Assembly: GCF_009834565.1 (NCBI RefSeq)
Contig: NZ_CP019428.1
Span: 6,572,001 to 6,636,000 of the forward strand
Direction of reading: 5' to 3'
Origin: Pseudomonas sp. R76
GTDB lineage: Bacteria > Pseudomonadota > Gammaproteobacteria > Pseudomonadales > Pseudomonadaceae
Length of the DNA stretch: 64,000 nt
Positions 27,289 through 37,274 of the stretch are shown here, in pieces (within the stretch, counting starts at the first letter, position 1; each line of letters opens with the position of its first letter). The notes below the pieces were generated by a model that worked only from the letters and a program-made list of their open reading frames with translations, was not told the origin of the DNA and searched no databases. A program made the position numbers and the translations under genes.

Positions 27289-28782
27289 TTACAGCTTGAT
27301 CCAGGTCGATTTCAGTTCAGTGTATTTGTCGAACGCGTGCAGCGACTTGTCGCGGCCGTTACCCGACTGTTTGAAACCACCAAACGGTGCCGTCATGTCG
27401 CCGCCGTCGTATTGGTTGACCCACACACTACCGGCGCGCAAAGCCTTGGCCGTCAGGTGTGCCTTGGAGATATCGGCGGTCCATACGGCTGCGGCCAGGC
27501 CATAAACGGTGTCGTTGGCGATGGCGATGGCTTCTTCAGCGCTGTCGAAGGTGATCACCGACAGCACAGGGCCAAAGATCTCTTCCTGGGCGATCTTCAT
27601 GGCGTTGGTCACGCCGTCGAAAATCGTCGGTTCAACATAAGTACCGCCCGTTTCTTCCAGGGTGCGCTTGCCGCCCGCCACCAGTTTGGCGCCGTCGGCG
27701 TGGCCGGCTTCGATGTACGACAGCACGGTGTTCATCTGCTGGGTGTCTACCAGTGCGCCGACGTTGGTTGACGGGTCCAGCGGGTTGCCTGGCTTCCAGC
27801 CTTTGAGGGCCTCGATCACCAGCGGCAGGAATTTATCCTTGATGGAACGCTCGACGAGCAGGCGCGAACCGGCGGTGCAAACTTCGCCCTGGTTGAAAGC
27901 GATGGCGCCCGCAGCGGATTCGGCGGCAGCTTGCAGGTCCGGGGCATCGGCAAACACGATGTTCGGGCTCTTGCCGCCGGCTTCCAGCCATACACGCTTC
28001 ATGTTCGACTCGCCGGAGCGGATCAACAGCTGCTTGGCGATCTTGGTGGAACCGGTGAACACCAGCGTGTCGACGTCCATGTGCAGCGCCAGCGCGTTGC
28101 CCACGGTGTGGCCGTAGCCCGGCAACACGTTGAACACGCCTTTTGGAATACCGGCTTCAACCGCCAGGGCGGCGATGCGGATGGCGGTCAGCGGGGATTT
28201 TTCGGACGGTTTGAGGATCACCGAGTTACCGGTGGACAGCGCCGGCCCCAGCTTCCAGCAGGCCATCATCAACGGGAAGTTCCACGGCACGATCGCGCCG
28301 ACAACGCCGACCGGCTCGCGGGTCACCAGGCCCAACTGATCGTGTGGCGTGGCTGCGACTTCGTCGTAAATTTTGTCGATCGCTTCACCGCTCCAGCTCA
28401 GCGCATTGGCTGCGCCAGGCACGTCAATGCCCAGGGAATCGCTGATCGGCTTGCCCATGTCCAGGGTTTCAAGCAGCGCCAGCTCTTCGGCATTGGCCTT
28501 GAGCAGCGCGGCGAAACGGATCATGGCGGACTTGCGTTTGGCCGGCGCCAGGCGCGACCAGACACCGGAATTGAACGTGGCGCGGGCATTTTCGACGGCG
28601 CGCTGGGCGTCGGCGGCGTCACAGCTGGCAACCGTTGCCAGTAAGCGGCCATCGACCGGGCTGATGCATTCGAACGTGTCGCCGGAAACAGCAGCGGTGT
28701 ATTCACCATTGATGTAGGCGCGGCCTTCGATCTTCAGATCCTTGGCGCGTTGTTCCCAGTCGGCACGGGTCAGGGTGGTCAT
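27289..28782 (-). CDS. pauC: Gamma-glutamylaminoaldehyde dehydrogenase (PauC/KauB/PuuC)
   Basis: A 497-residue NAD(P)+ aldehyde dehydrogenase. Motifs: PWNFPLMMACWKLGPAL, FTGSTKIAKQLL, the catalytic Glu in WLEAGGKSPN and catalytic Cys in NQGEVCTAGSRL, and APFGGFKQSGNGRDKS. The start MTTLTRADWEQRAKDLKIEGRA is typical of PuuC/KauB enzymes. It oxidises gamma-glutamylaminoaldehydes from putrescine, cadaverine and related amines to gamma-glutamylamino acids. pauR and a PuuB-like oxidase lie nearby. ATG 28782 follows AGGAGG. The divergent neighbour is a small cupin gene, with two quasi-palindromes between them. Confidence 0.92.
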   Translation of the reverse strand: MTTLTRADWEQRAKDLKIEGRAYINGEYTAAVSGDTFECISPVDGRLLATVASCDAADAQRAVENARATFNSGVWSRLAPAKRKSAMIRFAALLKANAEELALLETLDMGKPISDSLGIDVPGAANALSWSGEAIDKIYDEVAATPHDQLGLVTREPVGVVGAIVPWNFPLMMACWKLGPALSTGNSVILKPSEKSPLTAIRIAALAVEAGIPKGVFNVLPGYGHTVGNALALHMDVDTLVFTGSTKIAKQLLIRSGESNMKRVWLEAGGKSPNIVFADAPDLQAAAESAAGAIAFNQGEVCTAGSRLLVERSIKDKFLPLVIEALKGWKPGNPLDPSTNVGALVDTQQMNTVLSYIEAGHADGAKLVAGGKRTLEETGGTYVEPTIFDGVTNAMKIAQEEIFGPVLSVITFDSAEEAIAIANDTVYGLAAAVWTADISKAHLTAKALRAGSVWVNQYDGGDMTAPFGGFKQSGNGRDKSLHAFDKYTELKSTWIKL

Positions 28783-28908
28783 GCGAGTGTCCTCCTCTTG
28801 TTGAATACAAGGGCCAGGTGATGTCCCCCGGCAGCCTCAAAGAATTCTTGCCCGGCCAGCCTGCTGTTCGGCTCAAGGCAGCTGCCACCCTAAACCAGCG
28901 GCTGGGGG

Positions 28909-28970
28909 TGTTTCAATATATTTGACACAAGCCCGGTAAACGCCCTTGCGATGTTCATTTTAATAAACAT
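28909..28970. promoter_or_regulatory. Two quasi-palindromes between pauC and the cupin gene
   Basis: TGTTTCAATATATTTGACAC (28909-28928, then A) has TGTnTCAA/TTGAnACA-like halves, and ATGTTCATTTTAATAAACAT (28951-28970) is symmetric at 16 of 20 positions. Both lie in the divergent gap, 40-60 bases from the cupin start. The AATGAACA half of the second resembles the AATGAACA part of the E. coli PuuR consensus as I recall it, making PauR the first candidate binder. Confidence 0.4.
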
Positions 28971-29012
28971 AGACTTTGGGCTCTCCAACCGCAGGCCAGA
29001 CGGGACACGCAC

Positions 29013-29375
29013 ATGAGCATCCAGGACATCGTCGACTTCAGCCAAGCCAGCACCGCCCCAGACCGCTACCGCCCGGCTGCCGAAAAAATCCTCAAGGGCG
29101 ACCCCGAGCAAACCATTTACAACCACTACAACAGCCCATGCGGCCAGATGAGCGCCGGGGTCTGGGAAGGTGAAGTCGGGCAGTGGAAGGTCAATTACAC
29201 CGAGCATGAGTACTGCGAGATTGTGCAAGGTGTGTCGGTATTGCGCGATGCCGACGGCAACGCCAAGACCTTGCGTGCCGGCGACCGCTTCGTCATCCCG
29301 GCCGGGTTCAGCGGCACCTGGGAAGTGCTTGAGCCCTGCCGCAAGATCTACGTGGTGTTCGAACAGAAAGCCTGA
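29013..29375 (+). CDS. Small cupin (DUF861-like)
   Basis: A 120-residue single-domain cupin: GQWKVNYTEHEYCEIVQGVSVLRDADG then TLRAGDRFVIPAGFSGTWEVLEPCRKIYVVFE. This matches the Cupin_3/DUF861 type ((S)-ureidoglycine aminohydrolase-like) found beside polyamine and amino acid catabolism genes. The enzymatic role is unknown. It is divergent from pauC and probably co-regulated with it. ATG 29013 begins MSIQDIVDFSQAS, but no strong Shine-Dalgarno is visible. Confidence 0.88.
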   Translation: MSIQDIVDFSQASTAPDRYRPAAEKILKGDPEQTIYNHYNSPCGQMSAGVWEGEVGQWKVNYTEHEYCEIVQGVSVLRDADGNAKTLRAGDRFVIPAGFSGTWEVLEPCRKIYVVFEQKA

Positions 29376-29384
29376 ATCTACTGA

Positions 29385-29475
29385 TCGCTCCCATGCTCTG
29401 CGTGGGATGCGTCAGCTCTTGAAAGCGTGACGCGGAGCGTCACAGGGGGCGTTACCACGCAGAGCGTGGGAACGA
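29385..29475. repeat. Inverted intergenic repeat of the CTCCCACGCTCTGCGTGGGA type
   Basis: TCGCTCCCATGCTCTGCGTG near 29385 pairs with CCACGCAGAGCGTGGGAACG ending 29474. A second hairpin, TGACGCGGAGCGTCA, lies inside. This is a palindromic intergenic element often seen in fluorescent pseudomonads, distinct from the GTGGGAGC REPs. Confidence 0.75.
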
Positions 29476-29481
29476 ACAGGC

Positions 29482-29518
29482 AAAAAAAAGCCCGACTCGT
29501 GAGAGACGGGCTTTTTTT
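29482..29518. terminator. Bidirectional terminator after rpmG and the cupin gene
   Basis: AAAAAGCCCG and CGGGCTTTTT arms surround a 12-base loop, with A and T runs on both sides. It lies between the convergent cupin and rpmG genes. Confidence 0.93.
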
Positions 29519-29536
29519 CACAAGGAAGAAAATCAA

Positions 29537-29692
29537 TTACTTGATTTTGCCTTCTTTGTAGATCACGTGCTTGCGAACGCGCGGGTCGAACATTTTCTTT
29601 TCGAGCTTGTCCGGGGTAGTACGCTTGTTCTTGTCGGTAGTGTAGAAGTGACCAGTACCGGCGCTAGAGATCATTCGAATCAATTCACGCAT
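29537..29692 (-). CDS. rpmG: 50S ribosomal protein L33
   Basis: A 51-residue protein starting [20 protein letters not shown] and ending [11 protein letters not shown], with the typical [14 protein letters not shown] segment. It is the cysteine-less L33 form (no CxxC pair), so zinc-independent. ATG 29692 follows AAGGAGC. It is too short for ordinary ORF length cut-offs but unambiguous. It lies 11 bases after rpmB, in the conserved rpmB-rpmG operon. Confidence 0.97.
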   Translation of the reverse strand: MRELIRMISSAGTGHFYTTDKNKRTTPDKLEKKMFDPRVRKHVIYKEGKIK

Positions 29693-29703
29693 GATAAAGC
29701 TCC

Positions 29704-29937
29704 TTAGATCTTGCCAGCGGCACGGATTTCGGCCAGCACGACAGTGATGCCACGCTTGTCGATGATACGCATGCCTTTAGCAGATACACGCAGGCGAACA
29801 AAACGTTTCTCTTCTTCAACCCAGAAGCGGTGATGCTGCAGGTTCGGCAGGAAACGACGACGGGTTTTGTTATTTGCGTGGGAAATGTTATTCCCAGTCA
29901 CCGGACCCTTACCGGTAACTTGACAGACTCTCGACAT
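29704..29937 (-). CDS. rpmB: 50S ribosomal protein L28
   Basis: A 77-residue protein starting [20 protein letters not shown], with [20 protein letters not shown] and ending AEIRAAGKI: the standard L28 sequence. It is a large-subunit protein and first gene of the rpmB-rpmG operon, read from a sigma70-like promoter at 30085-30113 that leaves a leader of about 140 bases. Confidence 0.98.
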   Translation of the reverse strand: MSRVCQVTGKGPVTGNNISHANNKTRRRFLPNLQHHRFWVEEEKRFVRLRVSAKGMRIIDKRGITVVLAEIRAAGKI

Positions 29938-30084
29938 GCCTCAGCCCTCTAAAACCACATGCCCAACCCGGCATGGGTTGGCCGCTTAATCTCTCAGTCA
30001 TTTGGCGCCAGGCGCCGCGTTTCTTTAGGGTCTTACCGGCTACACCTACAGTGAAGGAACCGGGCCCCTAGAAAAGAGCGCTGC

Positions 30085-30113
30085 TTTATACCAGAAAGAC
30101 CCCAGTGCAACAA
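30085..30113 (-). promoter_or_regulatory. Likely sigma70 promoter of rpmB-rpmG
   Basis: On the minus strand TTGTTG (30113-30108) and TATAAA (30090-30085) are 17 bases apart. The 457-base gap 29938-30394 between rpmB and the peptide-binding protein gene otherwise shows no gene, repeat or clear second promoter to me. Confidence 0.6.
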
Positions 30114-30394
30114 CAGCCCGTGTATTTTTACCGGCATAAATCTCGGCGACAGACGCCTGAACCGTTGCCAGGAGGGGCCGCTGTCACGGCCGACCGCTCG
30201 TCGCACAGAATGATTTACAGCGCCCGCCCGCACGATGAAGTGCACGGCGAAACGCGCTGAGGCGCCATCAAAACAGCATTTGCGCCAAAAGCACAGGCAA
30301 AAATGGACTGGTCATTTATCAGTCGGCCCACTACGGTAGGCTTTTTCCAGACTGCACTCGCAGATGGGCCTTCGATCTGCAAAGGAAACCGAAT

Positions 30395-31987
30395 ATGCGC
30401 CTCGCTGCCCTACCGCTATTGCTAGCCCCTCTATTTATCGCGCCCGCGGCCCTGGCTGCCACCAGCTTGAGCGTTTGCACCGAAGCCAGCCCCGAAGGGT
30501 TCGACGTGGTGCAATACAACTCGCTGACCACCACCAATGCCTCTGCAGACGTATTGATGAACCGCCTGGTGGACTACGACGCCAACAGCGGCAAGCTGGT
30601 GCCGAGCCTCGCGGACAGCTGGGACGTTTCGCCGGACGGCCTGACCTACACCTTCAAGCTGCACCCGGGGGTGAAATTCCACCGCACCGAATACTTCACT
30701 CCAAGTCGCACCCTGACGGCCGAAGACGTGCGTTTCAGCTTCGAACGCATGCTCGACCCAGCTAACCCATGGCACAAGATCGCCCAGAGCGGCTTCCCGC
30801 ATGCGCAGTCGCTGCAATTGCCGACACTGGTGAAGAAGATCGATGCGCTCGACCCGCTGACCGTACGCTTCACCCTCGACCACGCCGACTCGACCTTCCT
30901 CGCCGCCTTGAGCATGGGCTTTGCCTCGATCTACCCGGCTGAGTACGCTGACAAACTGTTGAAAGCCGGCACACCGGAGGAACTCAACAGCCAACCGATT
31001 GGCACCGGGCCGTTCGTTTTTGTGCGCTTCCAGAAAGATGCCGTGGTTCGCTACAAAGCCAACCCGGATTACTTCGCCGGCAAACCGGCTGTGGATAACT
31101 TGCTCTTCGCCATCACCCCGGACGCCAACGTGCGCCTGCAGAAACTGCATCGCGACGAATGCCAGATTGCCCTGTCACCCAAGCCGCTGGACGTAGGCGA
31201 GGCCGAAAAAGACCCGGCCCTGAAAGTGGAAAAAACCGCCGCGTTCATGACCGCATTCGTGGCTATCAACAGCCAGCACCCGCCGCTGGACAAGCCGGAA
31301 GTGCGCCAAGCGATCAACTTGGCCTTCGACAAAAACAGCTACCTCAAGGCCGTGTTTGAGGGCACCGCCGAGGCAGCGAATGGCATTTATCCGCCCAATA
31401 CCTGGAGCTATGCCAAGGACTTGCCAGGTTATCCACAGGACATCGCCAAAGCCAAAGCGCTGCTCGACCGCGCCGGGCTCAAGGACGGTTTCAAGACCAC
31501 TATTTGGACGCGCCCTACCGGCAGCCTGCTGAACCCCAACCCTAACCTCGGCGCACAGCTGTTGCAGGCCGACCTGGCCAAGATCGGCATCCAGGCTGAG
31601 ATCCGCGTGATCGAGTGGGGCGAGCTGATTCGCCGCGCCAAGGCCGGTGAACACGACCTGCTGTTCATGGGCTGGGCCGGCGACAATGGCGACCCGGACA
31701 ACTTCCTGACCCCGCAATTCTCCTGCGCGGCGGTGAAATCCGGCACCAACTTCGCCCGCTACTGCGACCCCGCGCTGGACAAACTGATCAGCGCCGGCAA
31801 GACTACCAGTGAGCAAGGCGTGCGCAGCAAGCTGTATCAACAGGCCCAGGCGCAGATCCAGCAGCAGGCACTGTGGCTGCCACTGGCGCACCCAACCGCC
31901 TTTGCCTTGGCTCGCAAGAATGTCGAGGGCTATCAAGTGAGCCCGTTCGGGCGGCAGGACTTTTCCAAAGTCAGCGTCAAGCCCTGA
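30395..31987 (+). CDS. Periplasmic dipeptide/oligopeptide-binding protein (DppA-like)
   Basis: A 530-residue SBP_bac_5 protein with a cleavable signal peptide (residues 1-21, ending AALA|AT). Family sequence: SVCTEASPEGFDVVQYN, LVPSLADSWDVSPDGLTYTFKLHPGVKFH, and the C-terminal LLFMGWAGDNGDPDNFLTPQFSC. It captures di- or oligopeptides in the periplasm for an ABC importer. No permease or ATPase genes adjoin, so it must share a Dpp system encoded elsewhere; P. aeruginosa has an orphan dppA paralogue in this position. Two Cys pairs probably form disulfides. Confidence 0.93.
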   Translation: MRLAALPLLLAPLFIAPAALAATSLSVCTEASPEGFDVVQYNSLTTTNASADVLMNRLVDYDANSGKLVPSLADSWDVSPDGLTYTFKLHPGVKFHRTEYFTPSRTLTAEDVRFSFERMLDPANPWHKIAQSGFPHAQSLQLPTLVKKIDALDPLTVRFTLDHADSTFLAALSMGFASIYPAEYADKLLKAGTPEELNSQPIGTGPFVFVRFQKDAVVRYKANPDYFAGKPAVDNLLFAITPDANVRLQKLHRDECQIALSPKPLDVGEAEKDPALKVEKTAAFMTAFVAINSQHPPLDKPEVRQAINLAFDKNSYLKAVFEGTAEAANGIYPPNTWSYAKDLPGYPQDIAKAKALLDRAGLKDGFKTTIWTRPTGSLLNPNPNLGAQLLQADLAKIGIQAEIRVIEWGELIRRAKAGEHDLLFMGWAGDNGDPDNFLTPQFSCAAVKSGTNFARYCDPALDKLISAGKTTSEQGVRSKLYQQAQAQIQQQALWLPLAHPTAFALARKNVEGYQVSPFGRQDFSKVSVKP

Positions 31988-31993
31988 CAAACG

Positions 31994-32016
31994 GCCCCGC
32001 CCCACTGGGGCGGGGC
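31994..32016. terminator. GC-rich hairpin between dppA-like gene and radC
   Basis: GCCCCGCCCC/GGGGCGGGGC, a ten-pair stem with a three-base loop, directly between two convergent stops. It lacks a T run, so termination efficiency is uncertain. Confidence 0.6.
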
Positions 32017-32690
32017 TACATCCACCCGTATTCCGCCATCGACAGCGGGTCGCCATCGCCCACGATGATGTGATCCAACACCCGCACATCCACCACTTCC
32101 AGCGCCTTTTGCAGCAACTTGGTCAATTTTCGATCAGCCGCACTCGGCTCGACGCTCCCGGAAGGATGGTTGTGACACAAAATCAAGGCCGCCGCGTTGT
32201 ACGCCAGGGCGCGCTTGACCACTTGCCGGGGGTAAACGATGGCGGCGTCGATGGTGCCGTGGAACAACGCCTCAAAGCCCAGAACGCGATGCTTTGAGTC
32301 GAGAAACAGGCAACCGAAGATCTCGTGGGGCTCATGCCGCAACAACGCCTTGAGGTAATCGCGCACGGCCAACGGGCTCTCCAGCACCGAGTCAGCGCGC
32401 AGGCGCTCGGCCAAATGGCGCCGGGACATTTCCAGCACCGCCTGCAACTGGGCAAACTTCGCCGGGCCCAACCCCAAATGCTGGCTGAACACCGTCTGGC
32501 TGGCCTCCAGCAACGGGCGAAGGCCACCGAATTGCGCCAACAAATACCGCGCCAGGTCGACCGCGCTGCGGCCAGACACACCGGTGCGCAGGAAGATCGC
32601 CAACAGCTCGGCATCCGACAGGCTCGCCGCGCCCCATTCCAACAGCTTTTCCCGTGGACGCTCCGCCACAGGCCAATCGCGAATACTCAT
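32016..32690 (-). CDS. radC: RadC-family JAB1/MPN protein
   Basis: A 224-residue protein: N-terminal helix-hairpin-helix region ([32 protein letters not shown]) and the JAMM metalloprotease-like core with [16 protein letters not shown]. Despite its name its role in DNA repair is doubtful; the biochemical function is unknown. It is divergent from coaBC, the usual arrangement. ATG 32690 begins [20 protein letters not shown], matching the family start. Confidence 0.95.
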   Translation of the reverse strand: MSIRDWPVAERPREKLLEWGAASLSDAELLAIFLRTGVSGRSAVDLARYLLAQFGGLRPLLEASQTVFSQHLGLGPAKFAQLQAVLEMSRRHLAERLRADSVLESPLAVRDYLKALLRHEPHEIFGCLFLDSKHRVLGFEALFHGTIDAAIVYPRQVVKRALAYNAAALILCHNHPSGSVEPSAADRKLTKLLQKALEVVDVRVLDHIIVGDGDPLSMAEYGWM

Positions 32691-32833
32691 CCCACCTCCG
32701 TGTGTATGCGGTCCGCTGTTGCCAGACGGACGCTGTGTTATCGTAAGCCCTCTTTTTTGCGTGCGATTTCTCCTGGGGAGGGGGCATCGCAGGCGTCACT
32801 GAACTGGCATCACTGAACTGGAAAGGCAAACCA

Positions 32834-34042
32834 ATGCAGCGTCTGTATCGGAAACGCATCGTTCTCGGCGTCGGCGGCGGCATTGCCGCCTACAAGAGCG
32901 CAGAGCTGGTTCGCAGGCTCCTGGACCAAGGCGCCGAAGTGCGCGTGGTCATGACCCGCGGTGGCAGTGAGTTCATCACCCCACTGACCATGCAAGCCTT
33001 GTCCGGCCACCCGGTTCACCTCGACCTGCTGGACCCGGCAGCCGAGGCCGCCATGGGCCATATCGAGCTGGCCAAGTGGGCTGACCTGGTGCTGATCGCC
33101 CCGGCAACTGCCGACCTGATCGCCCGCCTGGCCCAAGGCATCGCCGATGACCTGCTGACCACTTTGGTACTGGCCACCGACGCCACCGTCGCCATTGCCC
33201 CGGCCATGAACCAGGCCATGTGGCGCGACCCGGCCACCCAAGCCAACACCCAGCTCCTGCAAAGCCGTGGCCTCAAGGTGTTCGGCCCGGCGTCCGGCAG
33301 CCAGGCCTGCGGCGACGTCGGCATGGGCCGCATGCTCGAAGCCACCGACCTGGCACTGTGCGCCGCCGAGTGCTTCCAGCACCTGGCCCTGACCGGCAAG
33401 CACGTGCTGATCACCGCCGGCCCGACCCAGGAAAACATCGACCCGGTGCGCTACATCACCAACCATAGCTCAGGGAAAATGGGCTTTGCCTTGGCGGAAG
33501 CGGCGGTTGAGGCAGGCGCGCGCGTCACCTTGATCACCGGCCCGGTGCATTTGCCGACCCCTGATCGGGTCACGCGCATCGACGTAGTCAGCGCCCGGGA
33601 CATGTTGGCGGCCTGTGAGGCCGCGATTCCCTGCGACCTCTTTATCGCCTCGGCTGCGGTTGCGGACTACCGCCCTGAAGTCGTCGCCCCGCAAAAACTC
33701 AAGAAAGACCCTACAAGTGGCGATGGCCTGCTCCTGCAAATGGTGCGCAACCCGGACATTCTGGCATCCATCGCCACGCGCGCAGACCGCCCGTTCAGCG
33801 TCGGTTTTGCCGCCGAGACCGAACACCTGCTGGACTACGCCGCACGCAAATTGAAAGACAAAAACCTCGACCTGATCGTTGCCAATGATGTCGCCAACCC
33901 GAGCATTGGCTTCAACAGTGAGGAAAATGCCATCAGCGTGATCGACCGCGAGTTGCACGCCACCGTTTTCGCCCAGACCAGCAAAGGCAAGATTGCCCGC
34001 CAACTGATCTCATTTATCGCCCAACGGCTGAACCAGGTTTAA
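32834..34042 (+). CDS. coaBC: Phosphopantothenoylcysteine synthetase/decarboxylase
   Basis: A 402-residue bifunctional CoA biosynthesis enzyme. The N-terminal CoaC flavoprotein domain (residues 1-185) has [19 protein letters not shown], the catalytic His in [12 protein letters not shown], and APAMNQAMW. The C-terminal CoaB domain has [25 protein letters not shown] and the CTP-binding/Lys region [11 protein letters not shown]...KLKKD. It converts 4'-phosphopantothenate to 4'-phosphopantetheine. dut follows five bases after the stop, an operon conserved across proteobacteria. Confidence 0.97.
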   Translation: MQRLYRKRIVLGVGGGIAAYKSAELVRRLLDQGAEVRVVMTRGGSEFITPLTMQALSGHPVHLDLLDPAAEAAMGHIELAKWADLVLIAPATADLIARLAQGIADDLLTTLVLATDATVAIAPAMNQAMWRDPATQANTQLLQSRGLKVFGPASGSQACGDVGMGRMLEATDLALCAAECFQHLALTGKHVLITAGPTQENIDPVRYITNHSSGKMGFALAEAAVEAGARVTLITGPVHLPTPDRVTRIDVVSARDMLAACEAAIPCDLFIASAAVADYRPEVVAPQKLKKDPTSGDGLLLQMVRNPDILASIATRADRPFSVGFAAETEHLLDYAARKLKDKNLDLIVANDVANPSIGFNSEENAISVIDRELHATVFAQTSKGKIARQLISFIAQRLNQV

Positions 34043-34047
34043 TTTAC

Positions 34048-34503
34048 ATGCACGCTTTGCAAGCCAAGATCCTCGACCCACGCATCGGCAACGAATTCCC
34101 ACTGCCGGCCTACGCCACCCCAGGCTCCGCCGGGCTGGACCTGCGCGCCATGCTCAAAGAGGACACTGTCCTTGAGCCGGGCCAGACCCTTCTGATTCCG
34201 ACCGGCCTGTCGATCTATGTCGGCGACCCGGGCCTGGCCGCATTGATCCTGCCACGCTCGGGCCTCGGCCATAAGCACGGCATCGTGCTGGGCAACCTGG
34301 TCGGTCTGATCGACTCCGATTACCAGGGCGAGCTGATGGTGTCGTGCTGGAACCGTGGCCAAACCGCCTTCAACATTGCCGTCGGCGAGCGCATCGCCCA
34401 GCTGGTACTGGTGCCGGTGGTGCAGGCGCACTTCGAACTGGTACAGGAATTCGACGAGACCCAACGCGGTGCTGGCGGTTTCGGGCATTCCGGCAGCCAC
34501 TGA
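34048..34503 (+). CDS. dut: dUTP pyrophosphatase
   Basis: A 151-residue trimeric dUTPase with the five motifs: [16 protein letters not shown](HKHG), [27 protein letters not shown], and the P-loop-like C-terminal [12 protein letters not shown]. It hydrolyses dUTP to dUMP, limiting uracil incorporation and feeding thymidylate synthesis. It sits five bases after coaBC and is very likely co-transcribed with it. Confidence 0.98.
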   Translation: MHALQAKILDPRIGNEFPLPAYATPGSAGLDLRAMLKEDTVLEPGQTLLIPTGLSIYVGDPGLAALILPRSGLGHKHGIVLGNLVGLIDSDYQGELMVSCWNRGQTAFNIAVGERIAQLVLVPVVQAHFELVQEFDETQRGAGGFGHSGSH

Positions 34504-34767
34504 CTAAGCTGAACCAGGCCGGGCACGCTTGCCCGGCCCCATGCCACCGCAGATCTTTTCAGGACGGAGAATGCGCGGATTTATTCAGCGAGATTTCACC
34601 ATTGAAATCAATGCATTACGCGACCACAAACATGGAGTACCGACTCCGGTGGCACTTTTGCACCACGAACTCTCTGCCGAAAAAGCCGTCATACCCTTCA
34701 GTTTGCGCCCGCCGGTCAGCCACATTCAGGCCAGCTTTGCCCCTTTCAGATGGAGTTTCCCCACGCG

Positions 34768-36165
34768 ATGAGTACCGCAGCCCGAGTAGCCCCGACATTC
34801 CCCGACAGCATTTTTCGCGCCTACGACATTCGTGGCGTGGTGCCCAAAACCCTGACTGCCGAAACTGCCTACTGGATCGGCCGCGCCATCGGCTCCCAGA
34901 GCCTGGCCCAGGGCGAACCCAACGTCTCGGTCGGCCGTGATGGCCGCTTGTCCGGCCCCGAGCTGGTCGAGCAACTGATCCAGGGCCTGGCCGACAGCGG
35001 CTGCCACGTCAGTGATGTCGGCCTGGTGCCGACGCCTGCGCTGTACTACGCCGCCAACGTACTGGCCGGCAAGTCCGGGGTGATGCTCACCGGCAGCCAC
35101 AACCCTTCGGACTACAACGGTTTCAAGATCGTTATCGCCGGCGACACCCTGGCCAACGAACAGATCCAGGCCCTGCACGACCGCCTGAAGACCAACGACT
35201 TGACCAGCGGCACCGGCAGCGTCACCAAGGTCGACATTCTTCAGCGCTACTCCGACCAGATCACCGGCGACGTCAAACTTGCCCGCCGCCTCAAAGTGGT
35301 TGTGGACTGTGGCAACGGCGCGGCCGGCGTGATCGCCCCGCAACTGCTCGAAGCGCTGAACTGCGAAGTGATCCCGCTGTTCTGCGACGTCGATGGCAAC
35401 TTCCCCAACCACCATCCGGACCCGGGCAAGCCTGAAAACCTGGTAGACCTGATCGCCAAGGTCAAGGAAACCGGCGCCGACGTGGGCCTGGCCTTCGACG
35501 GTGACGGCGATCGCGTTGGCGTGGTGACAGACACCGGCGAAAACGTATTCGCCGACCGCCTGCTGATGCTGTTTGCCCGTGACGTGGTGGCGCGTAACGC
35601 CAACGCCGAAATCATCTTCGACGTGAAATGCACCCGCCGCCTCACGCCGCTGATCAAGGAATACGGCGGTCGCCCACTAATGTGGAAGACCGGTCACTCG
35701 TTGATCAAAAAGAAAATGAAAGAAACCGGCGCGCTGTTGGCCGGTGAAATGAGCGGCCATGTGTTCTTCAAAGAGCGCTGGTTCGGGTTTGACGACGGCA
35801 TTTACAGTGCCGCTCGTCTGCTGGAGATCCTCAGCAAGGAAAAATCGACGGCGCAGGAGCTGTTTCAGACCTTCCCGAATGATATTTCTACGCCAGAGAT
35901 CAATATCCATGTGACCGAGGAGAGCAAATTCAGCATCATTGACGCACTGCACGATGCGCAATGGGGCGAAGGCGCCAACCTGACCACCATTGATGGTGTG
36001 CGAGTCGATTACGCCAAAGGCTGGGGCCTGGTTCGCGCGTCCAATACCACACCGGTGCTGGTCCTGCGTTTCGAGGCGGATACCGAGGCTGAGTTGCAGC
36101 GCATCAAGGACGTGTTCCACGCCCAGTTGAAACGTGTTGCCCCTGATCTCCAATTACCGTTCTGA
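34768..36165 (+). CDS. algC: Phosphomannomutase/phosphoglucomutase AlgC
   Basis: A 465-residue alpha-D-phosphohexomutase. The catalytic Ser is in LTGSHNPSDYNG, the metal loop is DGDGDR, the sugar specificity loop is GEMSGHVFF, and the phosphate-binding loop is RASNTTPVL. It supplies mannose-1-P and glucose-1-P for alginate, LPS core, rhamnolipid and Psl-type polysaccharide. I start at ATG 34768 (MSTAARVAPTFPDSIFRAYD), aligning with P. aeruginosa AlgC; ATG 34750 in frame is closer to a GGAG and adds six residues. A 66-codon frame (34571-34771) ends overlapping this ATG and is discussed separately. Confidence 0.96.
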   Translation: MSTAARVAPTFPDSIFRAYDIRGVVPKTLTAETAYWIGRAIGSQSLAQGEPNVSVGRDGRLSGPELVEQLIQGLADSGCHVSDVGLVPTPALYYAANVLAGKSGVMLTGSHNPSDYNGFKIVIAGDTLANEQIQALHDRLKTNDLTSGTGSVTKVDILQRYSDQITGDVKLARRLKVVVDCGNGAAGVIAPQLLEALNCEVIPLFCDVDGNFPNHHPDPGKPENLVDLIAKVKETGADVGLAFDGDGDRVGVVTDTGENVFADRLLMLFARDVVARNANAEIIFDVKCTRRLTPLIKEYGGRPLMWKTGHSLIKKKMKETGALLAGEMSGHVFFKERWFGFDDGIYSAARLLEILSKEKSTAQELFQTFPNDISTPEINIHVTEESKFSIIDALHDAQWGEGANLTTIDGVRVDYAKGWGLVRASNTTPVLVLRFEADTEAELQRIKDVFHAQLKRVAPDLQLPF

Positions 36166-36184
36166 TTTTTTACCGGAGCCCTGA

Positions 36185-37090
<906 letters not shown>

Positions 37091-37100
37091 TCGCTGTCAA

Positions 37101-37142
37101 TAAAAAGGCCCCGCTCAATCGCATTGAGCGGGGCCTTTTTAT
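37101..37142. terminator. Terminator after argB
   Basis: AAAAAGGCCCCGCTCAAT pairs with ATTGAGCGGGGCCTTTTT over 18 bases with a four-base loop, 11 bases after the argB stop. Confidence 0.96.
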
Positions 37143-37157
37143 TTGAACTCGATCCAA

Positions 37158-37246
37158 ATGTGGGAGCTGGCTTGCCTGCGATGCTGACACCTCGGTAAAT
37201 CAGTTGTACCGAGGTGATGCTATCGCAGGCAAGCCAGCTCCCACAT
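37158..37246. repeat. REP inverted pair
   Basis: AATGTGGGAGCTGGCTTGCC and GGCAAGCCAGCTCCCACATT arms enclose an inner CACCTCGGTA/TACCGAGGTG stem. It lies between the convergent argB and pyrE genes. Its inner stem is related to that of the nested REP at 27143-27262. Confidence 0.93.
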
Positions 37247-37274
37247 TGGTCCACGCCCCAGATGGGTTTGCGTG

